Assembly (NCBI GenBank): GCA_964523145.1 | Contig: CAZFYB010000003.1 | Location: 1-64,000, forward strand | Source of the DNA: Microsaccharimonas sp964523145 | GTDB taxonomy: Bacteria > Patescibacteriota > Saccharimonadia > Saccharimonadales > Saccharimonadaceae | Reading direction: 5' to 3' | DNA length: 64,000 nucleotides | Shown: positions 33,159 to 40,250 of the stretch, piece by piece | Position numbering within the stretch: position 1 is the first letter of the stretch | How the letters are laid out: each line of letters opens with the position of its first letter | Notes under the pieces: generated by a model | Seen by the model: only the letters and a program-made list of their open reading frames with translations | What the model was told of the DNA's origin: nothing | The model's database searches: none | Position numbers and translations under genes: made by a program

Positions 33159-33963
33159 ACTTCCCGGCGGCAGCACTAAATAAAACTTTTAGTACATGAA
33201 GATTTCCTTTTACTGGGCTAATCTTTGTAGGGGTTTTACCCTTATTTGGATATTCGCGTGTTACGGGGGTCTCTTTTAGCTTGTACCCACGGCGTGAGCT
33301 TTCAATAGCGAGAAAATAGTGCAGTTCGTATGTTTGGAAGATATCCCTAAATACAGCAATGTCTTCGTCACGGAGCAGTTTTGCACTGTACGCTCGGAAG
33401 CCGTTGGTAGTGTCAGTGTGACGATGTCGAGAAGCAATACTAATAAGCGGGGCGTGAATAAAGTGAAGCCCAACCTCACGTAATAACGGCGTATTAATTG
33501 CCTTACCGCCTGGAATAAAACGAGAGCCTTGAACGTGGTCGTACCCTTCGTCAAGAAGCTTAACAAAGTTAGGGATTGCTGTAATGTCATCTTTACCATT
33601 ACCATCCACAACGACAACACCTTCATATCCCTGGTCAAGCGCCCATGCAAATGCCATACGCATTTGCGCACTTAGCTTACCCGGGCCCTTTTTAGTAAGC
33701 ACAGCCCGTACATTTTGTTTTTTTAGAAATTCAGGCTCAAGTGAACCATCAGTACTACCGCCATCAGCAACCACGATGTCGATATTCTTTGAAAATTTCT
33801 TCATTTGCGTAAGTTGTTTTTGAATACGCTTACCTTCATTAATTACAAAAACACAGACACAATAGTTATTGTTTTTCTTGCTAAATTCTTGAGCGTCAAA
33901 GTCAGGAAAATCCCAGGTTGGGTTTTGCTTTCGGATGTCAGTTTGCTTCAATGTATTCTTCAT
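33145..33963 (-). CDS. GT2 glycosyltransferase (dolichyl-phosphate-sugar synthase-like)
   Basis: I use ATG 33963 (272 aa), with an extended -10 box ten bases upstream. The GT-A domain has CVCVFVINEGKRIQKQL, VVADGGSTDGS and the acidic VVVDGNGKDD where DxD is expected. GSRFIPGGKAINTPLLREVG and TDTTNGFRAYS follow, as in DPM1/GtrB-like enzymes. It ends soluble. It starts a minus-strand operon running to the Nudix-like gene. It probably loads a sugar on polyprenyl phosphate for the membrane protein encoded next. Confidence 0.85.
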   Translation of the reverse strand: MKNTLKQTDIRKQNPTWDFPDFDAQEFSKKNNNYCVCVFVINEGKRIQKQLTQMKKFSKNIDIVVADGGSTDGSLEPEFLKKQNVRAVLTKKGPGKLSAQMRMAFAWALDQGYEGVVVVDGNGKDDITAIPNFVKLLDEGYDHVQGSRFIPGGKAINTPLLREVGLHFIHAPLISIASRHRHTDTTNGFRAYSAKLLRDEDIAVFRDIFQTYELHYFLAIESSRRGYKLKETPVTREYPNKGKTPTKISPVKGNLHVLKVLFSAAAGKYAKK

Positions 33964-33973
33964 ATTAGTTAAT

Positions 33974-33982
33974 AGTTTAACA
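33974..33982 (-). promoter_or_regulatory. Extended -10 (TGTTAAACT), divergent promoter, minus strand
   Basis: TG-T-TAAACT ends ten bases before ATG 33963. It is paired with a plus-strand promoter 39 bases away. Confidence 0.45.
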
Positions 33983-34020
33983 GATTTACCCCCAATTACA
34001 GAAGTCAACGTTAAAGCTTC

Positions 34021-34029
34021 TGCTATCAT
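34021..34029 (+). promoter_or_regulatory. Extended -10 (TGCTATCAT) of the 702-aa membrane protein, leaderless
   Basis: TG-C-TATCAT is followed by seven bases and ATG 34037; no Shine-Dalgarno sequence is present. Confidence 0.5.
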
Positions 34030-34036
34030 AGATAGA

Positions 34037-36145
34037 ATGAGATTTAAGGAAATACTTTTAAGCCAGAAATTTTGGCTTGCACTTATCTTCGTCTGTTCAC
34101 TGCTATTTATAGCTATTCTTATAATCTGGCTTGTTCACGTAGCTTTATTTAATGGAGTTGCGATGACCACCTACGCAGCCAATGGAACGTTTCAACTTTA
34201 CAACCCCCTAAGACGTATCACAGACGGTCAGATAATTGGCCTTGATTTCCCTTTCTTTCATGGAGTTGGTATTCCTCTTCTGCACCTACCTTTATTTAGC
34301 CTTTTAGGTCAGGGTGTTTTTGCTGCCGAGGTTGCCAAATGGCTTGTCTCACCAGCAATTTTTCTTATTAGTTCGTTTGTATTTTTTTATGCGTTTTTCC
34401 GTAACCTTAAAAAGTCTATTATTGCGCTGGCAATATTTACGCTTATTACAATAAGTCTTATTAGCGCGGTATTTTGGCCAGGCAATTCGCTCCTTGGTCT
34501 ACGAGGAACTTTCCCGATTTTAATTGCGGCAGCTTTATTGTGGGAAACGCCAAGAAAGCTTAAAATCAAAAGCTTTGAAATAAATGCAAACGAAGTCATT
34601 GCGATTCTACTCTTAAGCGCATCGCTACTGTTTGGAACCGAGCAAGGCGCAGCGGCAATCCTAGCCTATGCAATTACTCAGTTCATTATTATATTAAGAA
34701 ACAATTCGTTAGCTAATGTCATAAAACCAATACTATTTCTAGCATTGAAAGGCTTAGCAATAGTAAGTATTGCTATGTTAATCTTTACACTCTTCACTCA
34801 AGGCCATCCACTAGCGGCAATTCAATACGCCTTTTTCGATGTTCCGTCAGATCAAGGCTGGTACTTTGGCGCCGAACCACAAAACAACTTAAACTGGGGT
34901 AACCTGCTGCCACTTCTTTTTGAGCCACTCATGATACCGATCTGGTCGGTACTAAGCTTAGGTGCCGTTACATTATGTATCATAATTAAGTCTCCAAAAC
35001 TTCAGCGATATCGCCACACACTCGCGTTTATGTATATCTACGGATTTCTCGCCTTTGTTCTAACAATCGGTGGATACTATCAACCGACAGCTCAACTCAT
35101 TTCTTTCCAAAGAATGGCGGCGCTTATCTCGATTGCTACCGCGGTATTATTATTATTCGATACCGATACCTGGAGTGTAGTCCAACGCAAGGAAACTTCT
35201 AGCCGATACAAGAAAATAGCTCTTTATGCTGTACTTTCTGGAATCGTAATTATACTTGCTATAAATGGTACAAAAACAGCTCAAACTACTGTGCAGGATT
35301 TTAGAACTATCCCGGTGTTAAAAATGGCTAAAAAGGCAGTAAACGAAAGTGACTACTTTGTCGCATCAGACGGCTGGAAAGCAAGTGTAGATTCATTTAG
35401 GCCCTACATCGATCCAGACAAAACCGTCTGGTCAACATATACAAGCATTTATGAGACAATCTTATCTGGCCAAAAATTTAACCCATCAAAAGGCGGTGAA
35501 GACTACATCATCCATGCACTTGGAGATACCCGTCGTGATGCCTACGAACAGCAATTTATTGAAACAAAACCATACTATGCAATAACCTTAAAACCGAGCT
35601 ACTTCGTCTTCGAAGAATGGCTATGGTCGAGCCATTGGAACTTCTATCAACACTTATTCACTCACTACGAACTAGTAACAGAAAATGATTCTCATTATTT
35701 ATGGAAGTTAAAAGACAATCCAGAAACAAGTCCACAAAAAAAGACGATTGATATCAAAAACAATACTATCACCCTACCAGGCAACACAACTAATCAGCCT
35801 ATAGTCTATTCACTGGATATTAACTATTCCGCAGAATCAATTATTCCAGGTACTAAAAAATTATCTCGATACTTACTTGATATCGAGAGTACCTACATAG
35901 CCCAGCAATATAGTATCTCTCTCCCGAATCATCGAACAACCTGGACTATCCCAATTATAGTAATGCCCAGCGAAAAAGAGATAACTATAAAAGCTCGTAC
36001 AAGCGGCGTCTTCCCATCAGGTTTAGTGCTGAGTAAAGCCACGTATAACCAAACACCGATAGCACAAAAGAATCTAGCACCGATTATCGATGGCTTCTGC
36101 TATATAAAATCAGACGCGAATCAACTAAGTAATTTCTGTAGATAA
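34037..36145 (+). CDS. Large multi-pass membrane protein of unknown function
   Basis: I start at ATG 34037 (702 aa) because an extended -10 box lies seven bases before it; the open frame upstream would span the divergent promoter. About 10-11 membrane segments fill residues 12-430. An extracytoplasmic C-terminal part of about 270 residues follows, with aromatic-rich stretches (YFVFEEWLWSSHWNFYQHLF) and a predicted beta-rich end. The layout, with a polytopic half and a soluble outer domain inside a glycan cluster, fits a GT-C glycosyltransferase or a glycan-assembly protein. No defining motif was recognised. Confidence 0.7.
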   Translation: MRFKEILLSQKFWLALIFVCSLLFIAILIIWLVHVALFNGVAMTTYAANGTFQLYNPLRRITDGQIIGLDFPFFHGVGIPLLHLPLFSLLGQGVFAAEVAKWLVSPAIFLISSFVFFYAFFRNLKKSIIALAIFTLITISLISAVFWPGNSLLGLRGTFPILIAAALLWETPRKLKIKSFEINANEVIAILLLSASLLFGTEQGAAAILAYAITQFIIILRNNSLANVIKPILFLALKGLAIVSIAMLIFTLFTQGHPLAAIQYAFFDVPSDQGWYFGAEPQNNLNWGNLLPLLFEPLMIPIWSVLSLGAVTLCIIIKSPKLQRYRHTLAFMYIYGFLAFVLTIGGYYQPTAQLISFQRMAALISIATAVLLLFDTDTWSVVQRKETSSRYKKIALYAVLSGIVIILAINGTKTAQTTVQDFRTIPVLKMAKKAVNESDYFVASDGWKASVDSFRPYIDPDKTVWSTYTSIYETILSGQKFNPSKGGEDYIIHALGDTRRDAYEQQFIETKPYYAITLKPSYFVFEEWLWSSHWNFYQHLFTHYELVTENDSHYLWKLKDNPETSPQKKTIDIKNNTITLPGNTTNQPIVYSLDINYSAESIIPGTKKLSRYLLDIESTYIAQQYSISLPNHRTTWTIPIIVMPSEKEITIKARTSGVFPSGLVLSKATYNQTPIAQKNLAPIIDGFCYIKSDANQLSNFCR

Positions 36146-36164
36146 GCTGTTTTATAGTTAGTTG

Positions 36165-37166
36165 TTATTTAGTAACATTCTTGCGTTCGAAGTCAGCGAT
36201 TGAAACCGTACTACTAAATTCATCGTCAACAATATACTTTTGATCGTTTCGCTGTTCGCTTAAGATGCGTCCAATATATTCGCTAATAATGACAATAGCC
36301 GCAAATAATAGGAAGAACATAAACGATAGCTGTAATGAAGTGGTCGTCCAACCTTCGGCAACGCTGTGCCGTACAAGGTTAATAACAACTACGTACAATG
36401 CATATGCCAGGTTCAAGAAACCAGCTATAGCGCCAAGCCAACTAATGACTCTTAGCGGATGCGTTGAATAACTCGTAATAGTCTCGAGCGCCTGGACGGT
36501 ACCACTACGAAGCCCGTGTCGCTTGTCTGGGCTAACAATTGGAGTGTAGGTAAGTTGCGATAACTTAAATCCAACAACTCGAGCAAGGTGCCTAATATGG
36601 CGGTGGTCACGGCTGCTATTAGTAATAGCGGTAATTGCCTTGCGGTTAAACGCCATAAGATAGGTTGCATTAAGCGGAATGCTGATATTCATGTATTTTC
36701 GGTTGTACCAATAGAAAATACGTCGCCCTAGGCCATTGCCCTTCATGCGAACACTACTCACACCTTGTACAATATCTACTTCCTGAGCTTGAGTAATCAT
36801 ATCCGGTAATATCTCTGACGGATCAAGTGTTTGGTCGAGAGTACATACGTAATCACCAATCGCTGCATCAAGCCCGGCAAAAATAGCTGTATCAATTTCA
36901 TATTGCTTTGAAAATACTATTAAGCGAATTGCAGGCAGTTCTCCGAGAAGTTCACGAACTTCGCTTAGCTCAGATTCTGCAACATCATTAGATGCAACAA
37001 TAATTTCATAGTTTGCATAATTTGCGCGAAGCGTTGATGCAAGGCGTCTTAGATACGCAGCAACAAGTGTACTTTGTGGTCTTAATATTACAACAGCGGA
37101 TACGAATATATCCTGTACGTACCATTGCACCTCTACGGTCTTTGAGTTTTTACTACTTTTCGGCAT
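36165..37166 (-). CDS. GtrB-like GT2 protein with a divergent active site
   Basis: It has 333 residues: a GT-A domain followed by two C-terminal membrane helices (about 230-255 and 275-300) and the IGRILSEQRNDQKYIVDDE tail typical of GtrB/DPM-type proteins. The usual VDDGSxD is replaced by VASNDVAESE, and the DxD region reads TLDQTLDP, keeping only the first Asp. It may be catalytically altered or a regulatory partner. The start overlaps the FAD-oxidoreductase gene by 14 bases, so it belongs to the operon that starts at 39641. Confidence 0.75.
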   Translation of the reverse strand: MPKSSKNSKTVEVQWYVQDIFVSAVVILRPQSTLVAAYLRRLASTLRANYANYEIIVASNDVAESELSEVRELLGELPAIRLIVFSKQYEIDTAIFAGLDAAIGDYVCTLDQTLDPSEILPDMITQAQEVDIVQGVSSVRMKGNGLGRRIFYWYNRKYMNISIPLNATYLMAFNRKAITAITNSSRDHRHIRHLARVVGFKLSQLTYTPIVSPDKRHGLRSGTVQALETITSYSTHPLRVISWLGAIAGFLNLAYALYVVVINLVRHSVAEGWTTTSLQLSFMFFLLFAAIVIISEYIGRILSEQRNDQKYIVDDEFSSTVSIADFERKNVTK

Positions 37167-38274
37167 ATATATCGGTCAATCCTTCAAAAACATCATAAAT
37201 ATTGTCCAGCTTTCCCCCCATTATACAAGTGTACCCCTTAAGACCAAAATCTGATCTAAAAAGAATGGGTCTACTGTCATCATTCTCACTTTTCATAAGC
37301 ACCGTTTTCACTTCCCATACCGATGTAGCGTAGGTAATATCCTTTAAGGCAGGGATGTATCGACTTACATCCGCTAGCATCTGACGAAAGTTGCTTTTTA
37401 GAGTAAGGCTCGCAAAGTATTCATGCGGGTTAGTAATTTCTGGATAGTTATCAGAATCAACCCATGACATATGAGGGGTATACCTAACATGAGAAAGTGT
37501 ATGATATGGCGTTGTCGGAAATGGCATTATAGAGAAAAACGGCCCGTCCATTAACGTAACGCTAAAGTTTTCCATGTTTTTCGGAAGCTCCACTAAACAC
37601 ATTTCTGCAATTTCATGTTTCAGCGCAACCGTTGGAAGTTTTGATCTTCTATGGAGTACGTTAATTTGTGAATACGTGCAGTTAAAAACACGGGGTGTAT
37701 TGTACGAATGTTTATCACTAACAAGCTTAATAATATTCTCGTTCTCTTCACCGATTGTAAGAACTTCTTCATTAGTAACAATAGTTATACGCGAATCTTC
37801 AGATATTTTTTCTAGTAATTCATCGCGTAACTTATACGAATCAAAGGCATACTCTTGCACCTCATAAGCTTTCTCAACAAGACGCGGATTAAACAATGAA
37901 CGGATATTAGCTGGCACTGGTTCAATTCGCGCACCTATCTTTTTTGCAAGGCCTTCAAATTGCCCTGCATTCACTTTTGAAAGGTGTTTAGCAATTGCAT
38001 AATATTTTGGAAAATCACTTTTTACTGCACTCTCATGCTCTTTCACGAAACGCGGGAAATTAACACTTGAACGGTGAGCCGTAAGCAGACTCCTCGGATA
38101 ATGATATCCGTTATGAACACGAGCTTGATTTACATATGAAGCACGCGACATCATAACTGACTCTTTTTCAATTACAAGAATATTTTGAAGCCCTAATTCA
38201 TCGCGTAAAAATAACGCTACACTTAAACCGTAAAACCCACCACCAATAATTATGGTGTCGTACCTATTTATCAC
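37153..38274 (-). CDS. FAD-dependent oxidoreductase (DAO family)
   Basis: It has 373 residues. The N-terminal Rossmann motif is DTIIIGGGFYGLSVALF with an acidic end of the second strand (VIEKE), followed by the substrate-side signature SRASYVNQARVHNGYHYPRS, seen in FAD oxidoreductases found in polysaccharide loci. The family oxidises amines or sugars; related proteins in surface-glycan clusters are uncharacterised. It overlaps the genes on both sides (4 and 14 bases), so it is made with a membrane protein and a GT2-like protein. Substrate unknown. Confidence 0.8.
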   Translation of the reverse strand: MINRYDTIIIGGGFYGLSVALFLRDELGLQNILVIEKESVMMSRASYVNQARVHNGYHYPRSLLTAHRSSVNFPRFVKEHESAVKSDFPKYYAIAKHLSKVNAGQFEGLAKKIGARIEPVPANIRSLFNPRLVEKAYEVQEYAFDSYKLRDELLEKISEDSRITIVTNEEVLTIGEENENIIKLVSDKHSYNTPRVFNCTYSQINVLHRRSKLPTVALKHEIAEMCLVELPKNMENFSVTLMDGPFFSIMPFPTTPYHTLSHVRYTPHMSWVDSDNYPEITNPHEYFASLTLKSNFRQMLADVSRYIPALKDITYATSVWEVKTVLMKSENDDSRPILFRSDFGLKGYTCIMGGKLDNIYDVFEGLTDIYAEK

Positions 38275-39641
38275 TTCAGTGTCTTTTTAAACTTTCCCCA
38301 ACCCCATTGAGTAAACAACCCTAAAATAATAAATCCAAATAGTGCAGACGGTAAATATAAAAGAATACCATTAATATGTGCGTGTACTAACGAGTGAGAG
38401 AATCCGAAGATGAGCCAGCTCAAATATCCAGCAAGTCCCAAAACTAAGCCGACATATAGCGCCTCTGTTTCGCGAATTTGCTTTTTTGTCATCCACATCT
38501 TACGAGTCACGAACAGCGCACCAAGAATAATCAAGAAGACAGCTGTTGATTGAATGTATAAACCGAATGGCTCGGAAAATTTGACTGGAATATGTATAAC
38601 GGGAATAAGTAGGTACGTTGCTGTATTTACTAAAATCGCAGCAGCGAGCGAACCAGACTCTGCACGCTTTTCGTAATTAGCATAGCCATCGGTTGCTTCA
38701 TAAAAAGCAGGTGCAATTGACTTCAGGTTCATATATGGATAAGCAGTATACTTATCTCCTGTTACGGTACGTTCTTCGGCACGCTGTGCTATCTTTTGGA
38801 CCGATGCGTTCACACTTCCCGTATACACAGTAAGTGCACCTATATGTGTCCCCATAGCTGCTATCAATGCAATTAAAGACACGCCAATTGTAAGGGCTGC
38901 TGTTTTTGCATATGCTTTAAGCTTCGCTTTATTCAGATACAACACATACGCCATGGCCGCAAATACCATAAGAGTAAGTGTCGTAATGTATTCATACCCA
39001 GCTAAGTATCGTAGGTACAAAAGTACCCCAATAACGCTCCAAAACACAACTGTTGCCTTCGTTGGTTGACCAACCCGGTAGTAATACAGACTATACACAA
39101 ATGGCGCAATCATTAAAGGTAAGGCCCAATACAGGTTTCGCCCAAAGCCAACAAGCATCGGTGCAATCGCTATACCGGCAACCGTAAAGATAGCTACATA
39201 CAGACCGTACTTTTTCTTAACCCACAATGCGAAGATAGTGAATAACACAGCAGAAGCAAGAGCCGTTAAGAATTGAGACAAAGCAATGAATACTTTAGGA
39301 CTAAAGCTCTGAAAGACAGTTTCAACCGCGGTATATCCAATACTTAAGAACTTTCCCTGTATTCCGAAGTGAGAAGAGTACGGAACCAACTTTGAAGCAT
39401 CACAGTTGTCGACTAAACCTGAAGACCCTTGATTATCGTCTGTTTTTTGAGCGATCAGCTGTCCAGCAAATAAACTACTTTGGCAAATTATCTGGTTACT
39501 TACCAAGGCTTCCGAATCTTTATAATTCGATTTAAAATCTTCTAGTGAAACTGCTCCAAAGATATTAAATGCAAATGAAAAAAATAGAATGGAAGTCACC
39601 AACCAAAAAAACAACTTATTTTTCTTTATATCCCTTAACAC
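38271..39641 (-). CDS. Multi-pass membrane protein of unknown function
   Basis: It has 456 residues from GTG 39641, with an extended -10 box eight bases upstream. About 10-11 membrane segments are visible after residue 105. An extracytoplasmic N-terminal loop (about 30-100) has two cysteines (CQSS, NCDAS). The overall layout resembles GT-C or polysaccharide-assembly proteins, but no DD/DE motif is clear. It is the first gene of an operon with the FAD oxidoreductase and the divergent GT2-like protein. Confidence 0.65.
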   Translation of the reverse strand: MLRDIKKNKLFFWLVTSILFFSFAFNIFGAVSLEDFKSNYKDSEALVSNQIICQSSLFAGQLIAQKTDDNQGSSGLVDNCDASKLVPYSSHFGIQGKFLSIGYTAVETVFQSFSPKVFIALSQFLTALASAVLFTIFALWVKKKYGLYVAIFTVAGIAIAPMLVGFGRNLYWALPLMIAPFVYSLYYYRVGQPTKATVVFWSVIGVLLYLRYLAGYEYITTLTLMVFAAMAYVLYLNKAKLKAYAKTAALTIGVSLIALIAAMGTHIGALTVYTGSVNASVQKIAQRAEERTVTGDKYTAYPYMNLKSIAPAFYEATDGYANYEKRAESGSLAAAILVNTATYLLIPVIHIPVKFSEPFGLYIQSTAVFLIILGALFVTRKMWMTKKQIRETEALYVGLVLGLAGYLSWLIFGFSHSLVHAHINGILLYLPSALFGFIILGLFTQWGWGKFKKTLK

Positions 39642-39649
39642 TGCTAGTT

Positions 39650-39658
39650 ATTATATCA
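39650..39658 (-). promoter_or_regulatory. Extended -10 (TGATATAAT), leaderless GTG start
   Basis: TG-A-TATAAT on the minus strand is followed by eight bases and GTG 39641. There is no ribosome-binding site. Confidence 0.6.
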
Positions 39659-39699
39659 TCTTCACTTCTGTCATTGGGCTTTAAAATAACACAACTAAA

Positions 39700-39708
39700 T
39701 GATATGAT
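39700..39708 (+). promoter_or_regulatory. Extended -10 (TGATATGAT) of the secreted-protein pair
   Basis: TG-A-TATGAT lies 17 bases before ATG 39726; here AAAAAGG provides a ribosome-binding site six bases before the start. Confidence 0.5.
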
Positions 39709-39725
39709 AGTTAAAAAGGTTATGC

Positions 39726-40250
39726 ATGAAATTATTACAAAATAAAAATTCAAATTCTCGTCTAGTCTCTGGTATTATCATTGGTGTTTTAGCACTCTCG
39801 CTCATCACCGGTGTTGTATACGCCTATAACGTTAATCAATCCAATAACGAGCAGTCAGACTCTAAAGTTGAAGATGGCGTTGACTACAATGAACCTACCA
39901 ACGAACAAATAGAGGCCGGGAACGATGCAAAGGAAGATGCTCTTACCGAAGAGCCGGTATCGAACACTGCAAGCCTTACTATCTCGTCTGTTAACCAGAA
40001 TGACGACATGTTACAAATTCGAACAACCATTACAACTATCGATGCCGAAAGCACCTGTTCCCTTTCACTAACTTCTGGTTCAAACACATACACAGCCGAA
40101 GCGGGCACTCAACCCCTTGGATCATATTCTGTTTGTAAAGGTTTCGACATTCCTGTTTCCGAACTCAGTCCGGGCGCTTGGTCTCTTAAAATTAACTATA
40201 TTAGTAATGGAGTTACGTCGACAGCGACTCAACAAATCCAGGTTCAATAA
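39726..40250 (+). CDS. Secreted or membrane-anchored 174-aa protein of unknown function
   Basis: A basic N-terminus and hydrophobic span (about 15-34) are followed by an acidic linker rich in Asp, Glu and Asn (35-75) and a beta-rich domain (about 78-174) with two cysteines (STCSLSL, YSVCKGF). The domain ends GVTSTATQQIQVQ like an immunoglobulin-type fold. AAAAAGG precedes the ATG. The stop overlaps the next start (TAATG), so the two proteins are made together and probably act together outside the cell. Not recognised as a known family. Confidence 0.7.
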   Translation: MKLLQNKNSNSRLVSGIIIGVLALSLITGVVYAYNVNQSNNEQSDSKVEDGVDYNEPTNEQIEAGNDAKEDALTEEPVSNTASLTISSVNQNDDMLQIRTTITTIDAESTCSLSLTSGSNTYTAEAGTQPLGSYSVCKGFDIPVSELSPGAWSLKINYISNGVTSTATQQIQVQ

